Assembly (NCBI GenBank): GCA_963588595.1 | Contig: CAVAIA010000077.1 | Span: 1 to 23,480 of the forward strand | DNA: 23,480 nucleotides | Direction of reading: 5' to 3' | DNA from: Phoenicibacter sp963588595 | GTDB lineage: Bacteria; Actinomycetota; Coriobacteriia; Coriobacteriales; Eggerthellaceae | Shown: piece by piece, positions 7,664-15,516 of the stretch | Layout of the letters: each line of letters opens with the position of its first letter | Position numbering within the stretch: the first letter of the stretch is position 1 | Position numbers and translations under genes: made by a program | Notes under the pieces: model-generated | Database searches by the model: none | Told to the model about the DNA's origin: nothing | The model's input: the letters and a program-made list of their open reading frames with translations, nothing else

Positions 7664-8995
7664 TTAGACAATTCCTTGCGCCATCATTGAGTTTGCAACC
7701 TTCATAAATCCTGCAATGTTAGCACCACTGACAAAGTCTCCCTCTTTGTCATATTCTTTTGAAGCCTCATCAATTTGTTTATAGATCGACTTCATGATGT
7801 CTTTTAATCTATTGTCAACTTCCTTGAAAGTCCATGAAAGCCTCTCAGAGTTTTGCGACATCTCAAGGCCAGAGACTGCAACTCCACCAGCATTAGCAGC
7901 TTTTCCAGGGATAAACGCAACACCAGCTTCTTGAAGAGCAACAGTAGCTTTATAAGTTGTTGGCATGTTAGCACCTTCAGCAACAACTTTGCATCCATTG
8001 TCAATCAAGTTCTTTGCATCATTTTCATCTAGCTCATTTTGAGTTGCACAAGGAAGCGCGATGTCGCATTTAATTGACCAAACGCCTTTGCCCTCGTGAT
8101 ATTCAACGCCTTGTTTTCTTTCAGCATATTCAGAAATTCTTCCACGCTCAACTTCTTTGATTTGCTTAACAAGTTCAACATCGATTCCATCTTTGTCATA
8201 AACCCAACCATTTGAGTCACTCATTGTAACAACCTTAGCGCCAAGTTCTTGTGCTTTCTCAGCTGCATAAATTGCAACGTTTCCAGAACCAGAAATTGTT
8301 ACAGTCTTGCCTAAGAAACCATCCCACTTTTGACCAAGAAGCTCACTTGTTATGTAGACAAGACCATAACCAGTTGCCTCTGTCCTTGCAAGCGATCCGC
8401 CCCAATCAAGACCTTTTCCTGTCAAAACGCCAGTAAACTCATTTCTAATTCTCTTATATTGGCCAAACATAAATCCGATCTCACGTCCACCAGTTCCAAT
8501 GTCTCCAGCAGGAACGTCGGTGTTAGGGCCGATATGCTTGCAAAGTTCTGTCATAAATGATTGACAAAAACGCATAACTTCCATATCCGATTTGCCTTTA
8601 GGATCAAAATCAGATCCGCCTTTTCCTCCTCCCATTGGAAGAGTTGTTAGTGCATTTTTAAAGATCTGCTCGAAACCTAAAAACTTGATGATTCCTAAGT
8701 TTACCGTTGGATGAAGGCGAAGACCTCCTTTATAAGGCCCAATCGCGCTATTAAACTCAACTCTCATTCCGCGGTTAACTTTAACATTGCCCTCATCATC
8801 AACCCAAGGCACTCTAAACATAACAACTCTCTCAGGCTCCGTTATCCTCTCAAGAAGAGCTGCTTTTTGAAATTCTGGATGACGATCAAAAACAGGCTCG
8901 AGCGAGTTGATAACTTCACTTGCGGCTTGAATAAATTCAGGTTGATCAGGATTTTTTTCTTTCAATTGTTCTAAAACATCGCTTGTGTAACTCAT
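7664..8995 (-). CDS. gdhA: NADP-type glutamate dehydrogenase
   Basis: This enzyme interconverts 2-oxoglutarate plus ammonium and glutamate using a nicotinamide cofactor, linking nitrogen assimilation to carbon flow in the cytoplasm. The 443-residue length fits the small hexameric GDH family. The catalytic lysine is K125 in PMGGGKGG and the catalytic aspartate is D165 in VPAGDIGTGG. The Rossmann fold shows SGSGNVA at 235-241. The second strand ends in SDS (259-261) rather than an acidic residue binding the ribose, which suggests NADP(H). The start at 8995 is set by AAAGGGGG (9001-9008) 5 bases upstream. It is a single gene, divergent from purE and ended by the hairpin at 7595-7625. Confidence 0.95.
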   Translation of the reverse strand: MSYTSDVLEQLKEKNPDQPEFIQAASEVINSLEPVFDRHPEFQKAALLERITEPERVVMFRVPWVDDEGNVKVNRGMRVEFNSAIGPYKGGLRLHPTVNLGIIKFLGFEQIFKNALTTLPMGGGKGGSDFDPKGKSDMEVMRFCQSFMTELCKHIGPNTDVPAGDIGTGGREIGFMFGQYKRIRNEFTGVLTGKGLDWGGSLARTEATGYGLVYITSELLGQKWDGFLGKTVTISGSGNVAIYAAEKAQELGAKVVTMSDSNGWVYDKDGIDVELVKQIKEVERGRISEYAERKQGVEYHEGKGVWSIKCDIALPCATQNELDENDAKNLIDNGCKVVAEGANMPTTYKATVALQEAGVAFIPGKAANAGGVAVSGLEMSQNSERLSWTFKEVDNRLKDIMKSIYKQIDEASKEYDKEGDFVSGANIAGFMKVANSMMAQGIV

Positions 8996-9039
8996 TTTTG
9001 CCCCCTTTGAAGGTTGATATATTTGCGTTTGTTAATTGA

Positions 9040-9068
9040 ACAATAACTAGAATACCGCTCATTCACAA
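9040..9068 (-). promoter_or_regulatory. Candidate gdhA promoter
   Basis: On the - strand, TTGTGA (9063-9068) and TATTGT (9040-9045) are separated by 17 bp, each matching the sigma-A consensus at 4 of 6 positions. The transcript would start roughly 40 bases before the gdhA ATG. The match is moderate in an AT-rich region. Confidence 0.4.
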
Positions 9069-9076
9069 AAGTTATG

Positions 9077-9105
9077 TTTCAATTGTGCTAAATCTAATAT
9101 ATACT
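9077..9105 (+). promoter_or_regulatory. Candidate promoter of the purine operon
   Basis: The -10 box TATACT (9100-9105) matches 5 of 6 positions. With a 17-bp spacer the -35 would be TTTCAA (9077-9082), a weak match of the kind common at regulated promoters. Transcription would begin near 9112, right at the start of the leader stem GGCAGTT. Other AT-rich hexamers nearby make the exact boxes uncertain. Confidence 0.35.
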
Positions 9106-9111
9106 TAATTT

Positions 9112-9191
9112 AAGGCAGTTTTTTATTCTAATAAATGCACCTCTAACTGCCAAAATTCGTTTTGTTACAAATTTGTTTCATGGAGGCAGCA
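9112..9191 (+). promoter_or_regulatory. Structured purE leader with possible alternative pairing
   Basis: GGCAGTT (9114-9120) can pair with AACTGCC (9145-9151), enclosing a small hairpin TTTATT-CT-AATAAA (9122-9135). Downstream are CAAAA-TTCG-TTTTG (9151-9164) and the palindrome ACAAATTTGT (9167-9176). The purE ribosome-binding site reads GGAGGCAG, so its GGCAG (9185-9189) can also pair with CTGCC (9147-9151). Two exclusive folds are therefore possible, one leaving the site free and one covering it. I recognise no known purine or PRPP riboswitch core. There is no T-tract, so control would be on translation. Confidence 0.35.
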
Positions 9192-9689
9192 ATGAGTCGT
9201 TATCCTGAAGTGTTAGTCGTTATGGGCTCAAGTTCGGACGCAGAAACTGTCAAGTTAGCAGAAGACATACTCCTTGACTTCGATGTCCCTTACGAGCTAA
9301 GAATAATTTCTGCTCATAGAACCCCAAATGAAGCGATGCAACTTGCAAATGATGCTAAATCAAGAGGCTTTAAAGTTATTATTTGCGCAGCTGGAATGGC
9401 AGCTCATCTAGCAGGAGTTTTTGCCGCAAACACAACATTGCCTGTTATCGGTCTTCCTTTAAGCGGAGGACTTCTTGGGGGTGTCGATTCGTTATTTTCA
9501 ACAGTGCAAATGCCAAGCGGATTTCCAGTTGCAACAGTGGCAGTTGATGGAGCAAAAAATGCAGCTTTGCTCGCTATATCAATCTTGGCGCTCTCAAATA
9601 AAGATTTGTCAAACAAACTTGGCGCCTATAGACAAAAAATAAAAGAAGACGTTTTAAAAAAAGATGACGAAATTGGCAAAATTAACTAA
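9192..9689 (+). CDS. purE: 5-(carboxyamino)imidazole ribonucleotide mutase, class I type (PurE)
   Basis: PurE forms CAIR, step 6 of IMP synthesis; class I enzymes rearrange N5-CAIR made by PurK. The 165 residues contain the phosphate-binding MGSSSD (11-16), the catalytic histidine H42 in SAHRTP, and the class I stretches AAHLAG and DSLFSTVQMPSG. The start ATG 9192 is chosen over the in-frame TTG 9162 because GGAGG (9182-9186) lies 5 bases before it and PurE homology begins there. It is the first gene of the operon, 20 bp before purC. No purK lies in the window, so N5-CAIR must come from a gene elsewhere or the enzyme must use AIR and CO2 directly. Confidence 0.95.
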   Translation: MSRYPEVLVVMGSSSDAETVKLAEDILLDFDVPYELRIISAHRTPNEAMQLANDAKSRGFKVIICAAGMAAHLAGVFAANTTLPVIGLPLSGGLLGGVDSLFSTVQMPSGFPVATVAVDGAKNAALLAISILALSNKDLSNKLGAYRQKIKEDVLKKDDEIGKIN

Positions 9690-9709
9690 CTTAAAGGAGC
9701 TGTTAAAAA

Positions 9710-10423
9710 TTGAATTTTGAAACTAAAGAGATGCTCTATGAAGGAAAAGCAAAGCAAGTTTTCTCAACTAATGATAAAGATGTTGTCATGGTCCACTATA
9801 AAGACGATGCCACAGCAGGGGATGGCGAAAAGAAAGGTTCAATTAAAGATAAAGGGATTGTTAACAACACGCTTAGTAATGCTCTAATGCAAAAAATTGA
9901 AAAGGAAGGAATCCCGACCCACTTTATTCAACAAGTAAATGATCGCGACACATTCGTAAAAAAAGTTGAAATAATCCCCCTTGAAGTGATTGTCAGAAAC
10001 ATAGCAGCAGGATCTTTTTCAAGGCGAATGGGCATCGATGAAGGAACTTCTTTAAAGTGTCCAATTTTAGAGTTCAGCTACAAAAATGACGATTTGCACG
10101 ATCCTTTAATTAACCATTACTATGCGCTAGCTCTTGAATTAGCAACAGAACAAGAAATTGAAAAGATAACTAATTATGCCTTTGAAATAAATAAAATTTT
10201 GCAAAAAATATTAGACGAAGCTGGGATAATCCTCGTTGACTTTAAACTTGAATTTGGAAAAACGTCAAATGGAGACTTAATTTTAGCTGACGAAATTTCG
10301 CCCGACACATGTCGCTTTTGGGACAAGTCAACTAAAAAAAGCCTCGATAAGGACCTTTTTAGAAAGGGAATCGGCGGAGAAGACGCAGCTTACAAAGAAG
10401 TTATGGAAAGGCTTCTTAACTAA
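9710..10423 (+). CDS. purC: SAICAR synthase (PurC)
   Basis: PurC joins aspartate to CAIR with ATP to give SAICAR, step 7 of the pathway. The 237 residues match the short bacterial form. Family motifs are LYEGKAK (9-15), IIPLEVIVRN with AAGSFSRR, and DEISPDTCRFWD near the C-terminus. Translation probably starts at TTG 9710, with AAAGGAG (9693-9699) 10 bases upstream; this gives the normal short N-terminus before the LYEGKAK motif, while ATG 9731 would begin immediately before it. The stop overlaps the purF start by one base (TAATG), which points to coupled translation. Confidence 0.95.
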   Translation: MNFETKEMLYEGKAKQVFSTNDKDVVMVHYKDDATAGDGEKKGSIKDKGIVNNTLSNALMQKIEKEGIPTHFIQQVNDRDTFVKKVEIIPLEVIVRNIAAGSFSRRMGIDEGTSLKCPILEFSYKNDDLHDPLINHYYALALELATEQEIEKITNYAFEINKILQKILDEAGIILVDFKLEFGKTSNGDLILADEISPDTCRFWDKSTKKSLDKDLFRKGIGGEDAAYKEVMERLLN

Positions 10424-11883
10424 TGACTAGCCCATTAAAAAAACTCAATGAAGAATGTGGCGTTTTTGGGATTTATGACCCAAAGGGAGAAATGGATCTC
10501 GCATATGAGACTTATAGAGCTTTATTCTCATTGCAACATAGAGGTCAGGAGTCTTGCGGAATTTCAATAAATGTTGATGGTGTGCTATCAACGACTGTAG
10601 GAATGGGTCTTGTTAGCGATGTTTTTACTAAAGATAAACTAGACGCAATTTCTAAAGACGCAAAAATGGCAACAGGCCATGTTAGGTATGCAACTTCAGG
10701 GCAAAGGTCAATATCCAACGCTCAACCAATGGTCGTTCATCATTCAAAAGGCGCCCTTTCTCTTGCTCATAATGGCAATTTAACTAATGCTCTAAAACTT
10801 AGACATGAACTTGAAAATAAGGGTTCAATTTTTCATGGAACGTCTGATAGCGAGATCATCTCTCATATCATCACTCAAATGAGAATAACATCGCCCGACA
10901 TTGAAACTGCAATTAAGAAAACTATGGATGTGATAAAAGGCGCTTATTGCCTAGTTTTAATGAGCGCAACTAAACTTATTGCTGTCAGAGACCCCAATGG
11001 AATAAGACCTTTATGCTTCGGAAAAACTGAAGATGGAGCTTGGGTTGTTGCGAGTGAGTCGGTTGCTCTTGACATAGTTGGCGCTAAGTTAATTCGAGAT
11101 GTTAAACCTGGAGAGATAATAGTTTTTGACATCGATGGAATGCGCTCTATTGAAGATAAATGCAACGTAGCAAAACACAACCTTTGCGTTTTTGAATATA
11201 TGTATTTTTCAAGACCTGACTCAATTATTGAAAAAACATGCGTTCACGAGGCAAGAGTTGAGTGCGGAAGAATGCTTGCAAGAGCAGACTCAATTGATGC
11301 TGATGTTGTTATAGGCGCGCCAGATTCTGGCCTAGACGCTGCTCAAGGATATGCAAAAGAAAGTGGAATTCCTTTTGAAGCAGGAATCGTTAAAAGCAAA
11401 TATGTTGGAAGGTCATTTATTCAAGGTTCACAAAATGAAAGAGCAAACACAGTTAGAATTAAGCTAAATCCTATTCCTTCATCAATTAAAGGCAAAAGAG
11501 TAGTTCTCGTCGATGACTCAATCGTTAGAGGAACAACCTCAAAGCGCTTAATTGAACTTTTGCGCAGAGCAGGAGCGAAAGAGGTGCACTTTAGAGTTTC
11601 TTCTCCTCCTTTTAGATATCCATGTTTTTTTGGGACAGATGTTGCCGATGTTGATCAATTAGTTGCAAATGGTCGCACGGAAGACGAGATATGCAAAATT
11701 TTAGGTTGTGACACTTTGCTATATTTATCGATTGAAGATTCAAAGAAAATTGCAATCCATTCTGATTGCGGGTTTTGCATGGGATGTTTTACGGGCGAAT
11801 ATCCTGTAGAGATAACTGAGAATCAAAATGAAATTCCTTACACTCGTCCATTAAGCAAATCTGGAACTGGTAAAAAGTTATAG
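10423..11883 (+). CDS. purF: Amidophosphoribosyltransferase (PurF)
   Basis: PurF makes phosphoribosylamine from PRPP and glutamine, the committed first step and the usual point of feedback inhibition by purine nucleotides. The 486 residues start with an 11-residue propeptide ending in NEE, so cleavage exposes the nucleophile C12 (ECGVFG), as in the Bacillus-type enzyme. Candidate 4Fe-4S ligands are present: C255 (LCVFEYMYF), C401 (SPPFRYPC) and the pair C449/C452 (DCGFC). The PRPP loop VVLVDDSIVRGTT is at about 360-372. The Fe-S cysteines make an oxygen-sensitive enzyme likely. It overlaps purC by one base and lies 20 bp before purM. Confidence 0.97.
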   Translation: MTSPLKKLNEECGVFGIYDPKGEMDLAYETYRALFSLQHRGQESCGISINVDGVLSTTVGMGLVSDVFTKDKLDAISKDAKMATGHVRYATSGQRSISNAQPMVVHHSKGALSLAHNGNLTNALKLRHELENKGSIFHGTSDSEIISHIITQMRITSPDIETAIKKTMDVIKGAYCLVLMSATKLIAVRDPNGIRPLCFGKTEDGAWVVASESVALDIVGAKLIRDVKPGEIIVFDIDGMRSIEDKCNVAKHNLCVFEYMYFSRPDSIIEKTCVHEARVECGRMLARADSIDADVVIGAPDSGLDAAQGYAKESGIPFEAGIVKSKYVGRSFIQGSQNERANTVRIKLNPIPSSIKGKRVVLVDDSIVRGTTSKRLIELLRRAGAKEVHFRVSSPPFRYPCFFGTDVADVDQLVANGRTEDEICKILGCDTLLYLSIEDSKKIAIHSDCGFCMGCFTGEYPVEITENQNEIPYTRPLSKSGTGKKL

Positions 11884-11903
11884 AAGTTAAAGGTGAAATT
11901 TTA

Positions 11904-12938
11904 ATGAGTCTAACTTATAAAGATGCAGGGGTTGACGTGGAAGCTGGATATAGAGCTGTTGAACTCATGAAAAAACATGTCAATAAAACGCTTAGACACG
12001 AAGTTGTTGGAGGGCTTGGCTCTTTTGGAGGCGCTTTTGAACTAGATCTTGCCTCTAACAATATAAAAAATCCAGTTTTAATTTCAGGAACTGATGGGGT
12101 TGGAACTAAGCTAAAAATTGCTCATATAATGGACAAACATGACACAGTTGGCATTGATTGCGTTGCAATGTGTGTCAATGACATAGCTTGCAGCGGAGCT
12201 GAGCCTCTCTTCTTTTTAGACTACATTGCTTGCGGGAAAAACGATCCTGAAACTATTGAGAAAATTGTCAAAGGAGTTTGCGATGGCTGCGCTCTTAGCG
12301 TGTGCTCGCTTATCGGAGGAGAGACCGCTGAAATGCCAGGCTTTTATAAAAAGGAAGAATATGACATTGCAGGATTTAGCGTTGGCGTTGTCGATAAAAG
12401 CAAAATTGTTTCTTCGGATCATCAACAAGCGGGAGATGTTTTGATCGGGATTAGTTCGTCAGGCGTTCACTCAAATGGCTTTTCTTTAATTAGAAAGATA
12501 TTTAATATCGATGACGACCCTGACATTTTGTTTAAACATTTCGACGATTTAGGGAAAACGCTCGGCGAGGAGCTATTGACTCCAACGTTTATCTACACAA
12601 AAGCTATGAACAAAATTTCAAATGAAGGTCTCTCTAAGGGCTTTATGCATATAACTGGTGGTGGGTTTTTTGAAAATGTCCCAAGAGGTCTAAAGAGAGG
12701 ACTTGGTGCAAATATTGAAAAGTCAACCATAGACAAAATGCCAATTTTTGAGCTTATAAAATATGAAGCAAATCTGTCATTTGATGAACTTTGTTCAACG
12801 TTTAATGCAGGAATTGGAATGGTTTGCGTAAGCGATGAGAGCAATGTAGATGAAGTCATCGATATTGTTAGCGAAAATGGACATAAAGCTCAAGTTATAG
12901 GTCATCTCATAGAGGGAAGTGGGGTGAGTTTATCATGA
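11904..12938 (+). CDS. purM: Phosphoribosylformylglycinamidine cyclo-ligase, AIR synthase (PurM)
   Basis: PurM closes the imidazole ring, turning FGAM into AIR with ATP (step 5). The 344 residues are of normal length. Typical segments are the early GGLGSFGG, the ATP-site stretch GTDGVGTKLKIA, the conserved CVNDI.CSGAEPLFFLDY, and GGETAEMPGFY. AAAGGTGA (11889-11896) lies 7 bases before ATG 11904. The stop TGA is the second half of an ATGA overlap with purN, and the next in-frame codon is TAA, giving a tandem stop. It is the only operon gene ending in TGA. Confidence 0.96.
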   Translation: MSLTYKDAGVDVEAGYRAVELMKKHVNKTLRHEVVGGLGSFGGAFELDLASNNIKNPVLISGTDGVGTKLKIAHIMDKHDTVGIDCVAMCVNDIACSGAEPLFFLDYIACGKNDPETIEKIVKGVCDGCALSVCSLIGGETAEMPGFYKKEEYDIAGFSVGVVDKSKIVSSDHQQAGDVLIGISSSGVHSNGFSLIRKIFNIDDDPDILFKHFDDLGKTLGEELLTPTFIYTKAMNKISNEGLSKGFMHITGGGFFENVPRGLKRGLGANIEKSTIDKMPIFELIKYEANLSFDELCSTFNAGIGMVCVSDESNVDEVIDIVSENGHKAQVIGHLIEGSGVSLS

Positions 12939-13540
12939 TAAACATCGCTGTCCTAGTTTCTGGCGGCGGGACCAACTTGCAAGCACTCATAGACGCGCAA
13001 AATAATGGTGTTATCAAAAGTGGCAAGATTGCCTTGGTTATTTCCTCAAATGAGAATGCTTATGCACTAGAGCGCGCAAAAAATGTTTCAATTAAAAGTG
13101 AAGTTATAAACAAAAATGATTTTAATTCTGAAGATGAATTCGATGATGCGTTGCTTAACACGCTCAACGAAAACGACATAAATCTTGTTGTGTTAGCTGG
13201 CTACATGACAATATTGTCATCTAAAGTTGTTAAAGCTTTTAAAAATAGAATAATCAACGTCCACCCCTCATTAATTCCTTCCTTTTGCGGCGATGGATTC
13301 TATGGTTTAAAGGTTCACGAAGAAGCTTTGAGGAGGGGAGTGAAAGTCACTGGGGCAACAGTTCATTTCGTAACTGAAATTTGCGATGGAGGGCCAATTT
13401 TAGCTCAAAAGGCAGTTGAAGTTTTTGATAACGACACTCCAAAAACTCTTCAAGAAAGAGTCATGAAAGAATGTGAGTGGATTTTGTTGCCTAAAACAAC
13501 AGAAAAAGTTTGTCAACTCATAGAAAAAGGCGAAATTTAA
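12935..13540 (+). CDS. purN: Phosphoribosylglycinamide formyltransferase (PurN)
   Basis: PurN transfers a formyl group from 10-formyltetrahydrofolate to GAR, step 3. The 201 residues hold the phosphate-binding VSGGGTNLQAL near the N-terminus and the catalytic triad N108/H110 (INVHPSLIPSF) and D151 (ICDGGPI). The presence of PurN means the folate-dependent route is used; no formate-dependent PurT is seen. It overlaps purM by 4 bp (ATGA), so the two are probably translationally coupled, and the next gene starts 3 bp after its stop. Confidence 0.96.
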   Translation: MINIAVLVSGGGTNLQALIDAQNNGVIKSGKIALVISSNENAYALERAKNVSIKSEVINKNDFNSEDEFDDALLNTLNENDINLVVLAGYMTILSSKVVKAFKNRIINVHPSLIPSFCGDGFYGLKVHEEALRRGVKVTGATVHFVTEICDGGPILAQKAVEVFDNDTPKTLQERVMKECEWILLPKTTEKVCQLIEKGEI

Positions 13541-13543
13541 AAA

Positions 13544-14296
13544 ATGGAAAATTTATTCGATTACTTATCTTCTAAAACTTATCCAGGCCGCGGAATTGTT
13601 GTGTTTCACCCGAAAGAGACTAGCACTTTGCTTTGTGCATATTGGATCATGGGCAGGAGCGAGAATTCAAGAAATAGAGTTTTTGAAGAGGTCAGAAGTG
13701 AGAATTCATCCAGATTTAGTATTAGAACAGTTGCGGCTGATGAGACAAAAATAGAAGACCCCCATTTGATAATCTATAACGCCAGGTTGTCAATTGATGA
13801 AAAGAATATTGTTATTATCACTAATGGTGATCAAACAGACACAATCGCACAATTCGTCGAAGACGGAAATGATGAAAATGTTGCCTTTATGATGGCTTTA
13901 GAGACAAGGACTTTTGAAGACGACTCTCCAAACTTCACGCCACGAATTTCAGTCATGGTTAACGCCAAAAGTGGCAACGTTTCATTTTCTTCTTTGCAAT
14001 GCGCTGATGTGGAAAAACAAACGACCGTTCGCAATTTTAGTTTTTATGACCAAGTCGGCGAAGGTCAAGGATATCTTTTGACGACTTATGTTGATAATGG
14101 CAATCCATTGCCTTCTGGTTCATTGTCACCTATCAAAATTGAATGCAAATCGCAAAATTCACATGACTTTATAGAAAACATTTGGAAATCTCTTGATGAC
14201 GACAACAAAATCTCTTTATATATAGAAGAGATCGATTTAAATGATGGCAAATCAAAGTGCAAGTTGATTAATAAATATAATCGTTTGGAGGCATAG
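13544..14296 (+). CDS. purO: PurO-type IMP cyclohydrolase
   Basis: This 250-residue protein resembles the IMP_cyclohyd (PurO) family, first known from archaea and also present in some anaerobic bacteria; it closes FAICAR to IMP, the last step of the pathway. Family-like segments are YPGRGIVVF near residue 13-21, YWIMGRSENSRNRVF around 29-43, and the later NFTPRISVM and YLLTTY. It has no similarity to the MGS-fold cyclohydrolase domain that normally forms the N-terminus of PurH. Its place, 3 bp after purN and 1 bp before a transformylase-only PurH, supports the call strongly. AAAGGCG within the end of purN serves as ribosome-binding site. The assignment rests on remembered family motifs plus context. 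Confidence 0.85.
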   Translation: MENLFDYLSSKTYPGRGIVVFHPKETSTLLCAYWIMGRSENSRNRVFEEVRSENSSRFSIRTVAADETKIEDPHLIIYNARLSIDEKNIVIITNGDQTDTIAQFVEDGNDENVAFMMALETRTFEDDSPNFTPRISVMVNAKSGNVSFSSLQCADVEKQTTVRNFSFYDQVGEGQGYLLTTYVDNGNPLPSGSLSPIKIECKSQNSHDFIENIWKSLDDDNKISLYIEEIDLNDGKSKCKLINKYNRLEA

Positions 14297-14297
14297 A

Positions 14298-15479
14298 TTG
14301 AAAGAACTTGAGTTGAAATATGGAACTAACCCAAACCAAAAACCTGCTCGAATCTACATGGAAGATGGCAAAAATTTGCCTATTGAGGTCCTAAACGGAC
14401 GCCCAGGTTATATAAATTTTCTCGATGCATTTAACTCATGGCAACTAGTTAGCGAACTTAAAAAAATAACTAAAAAGAGCGCAGCAACAAGCTTTAAACA
14501 TGTATCTCCCGCAGGGGCAGCGATAGGAAATGAGCTTGACGACACTCTTAGAAAAATGTATCACATCGATGAGGGAACGGAGCTATCAGAACTTGCTTGC
14601 GCATATGCAAGAGCAAGAGGAGCTGACAGAATGTCTTCATTTGGAGATTGGATCGCTCTTTCTGATAAGTGCGATGCAACATGCGCAAATTTGATCAAAC
14701 ATGAAGTGTCAGATGGAATAATCGCACCAGGATATGACGCAGATGCTTTAGAAATTTTGAAAACTAAAAAGAAAGGTGCTTACAACATCGTCAAGATTGA
14801 CAAAGATTATTTTCCTAAAGAACTCGAAAGAAGGGAAGTGTTTGGAATAACTTTCGAGCAGGGAAGACAAGCACTTGATATAAATGAAAAAACGATGTTG
14901 TCAAACATCGTCACTGATAAAAAAGAATTGACAGATAAACAAAAACAAGACTTGCTCATATCGCTAGCAGTTTTAAAATACACTCAATCAAATTCTGTTT
15001 GCTATGTTAAAGATGGGCAAACAATTGGGGTTGGGGCAGGTCAACAATCAAGAATTCATTGCACGCGTCTTGCAGGAAACAAGGCAGATTATTGGCAATT
15101 AAGACACCATGAAAAGGTTTTAAACCTTCCTTTTAAAGATGACATTTCAAAGCCAAATATAGACAATGCGATCGATGTCTATTTGGGAGAGCACCCTGAA
15201 GACGTTATAGGAGATGATGTTTGGTTTGAAACTTTTGCTACGCAACCAAAGGCTTTAAATAGAGAAGAGCGTGAAGAATTTCTCTCAAAGGTAAATGGAG
15301 TTAGTCTCGGAAGCGACGCCTTCTTCCCATTTGGAGATAATATTGAAAGAGCTGCTAGAAGTGGAGTTGATTGCATAGTTGAGCCAGGAGGATCAATTCG
15401 TGATGAGCAAGTGATAGAAACTTGCAATAGGCTAGGAATCGTGATGGCGTTTTGCGGAATTAGGTTGTTTCATCACTAA
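14298..15479 (+). CDS. purH: AICAR transformylase, stand-alone (PurH C-terminal domain equivalent)
   Basis: This enzyme formylates AICAR to FAICAR using 10-formyltetrahydrofolate, step 9. The 393 residues correspond only to the transformylase half of PurH. The protein begins LKYGTNPNQKPA, shows the catalytic K67-H68 in FKHVSPAGAA, the GVGAGQQSRIHCTRLAG stretch, and ends in the typical AFCGIRLFHH. The cyclohydrolase half is missing and its job is taken by the preceding PurO-type gene. The start is TTG 14298 with GGAGG (14287-14291) 6 bases upstream, one base after the previous stop. The gene is a complete short form, not a broken bifunctional purH: the upstream frame holds an unrelated intact gene. 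Confidence 0.93.
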   Translation: MKELELKYGTNPNQKPARIYMEDGKNLPIEVLNGRPGYINFLDAFNSWQLVSELKKITKKSAATSFKHVSPAGAAIGNELDDTLRKMYHIDEGTELSELACAYARARGADRMSSFGDWIALSDKCDATCANLIKHEVSDGIIAPGYDADALEILKTKKKGAYNIVKIDKDYFPKELERREVFGITFEQGRQALDINEKTMLSNIVTDKKELTDKQKQDLLISLAVLKYTQSNSVCYVKDGQTIGVGAGQQSRIHCTRLAGNKADYWQLRHHEKVLNLPFKDDISKPNIDNAIDVYLGEHPEDVIGDDVWFETFATQPKALNREEREEFLSKVNGVSLGSDAFFPFGDNIERAARSGVDCIVEPGGSIRDEQVIETCNRLGIVMAFCGIRLFHH

Positions 15480-15516
15480 AGTAATCACCTTAATTTATTA
15501 GAGAGGACGTGAAGTT

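Noticed and set aside
9162..9191. Longer purE starting at TTG 9162
   Set aside because: The extra ten residues have no PurE homology, there is no ribosome-binding site, and ATG 9192 has GGAGG at 5 bases.
8996..9191. Known purine (guanine/adenine) or PRPP riboswitch in the gdhA-purE gap
   Set aside because: I looked for a three-way junction with the conserved purine-aptamer loops and for ykkC-type motifs and found none; only the short stems described above are present.
529..12938. Recoding of TGA as tryptophan (genetic code 4)
   Set aside because: The in-frame TGA at a Trp site in the DUF1016 gene is suggestive, and purM TGA is followed at once by TAA. But all Trp codons I checked in gdhA and the DUF45 gene, and those visible in the intact HsdR and pur proteins, are TGG. 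In an AT-rich genome using code 4 most would be TGA and the genes would appear shattered.
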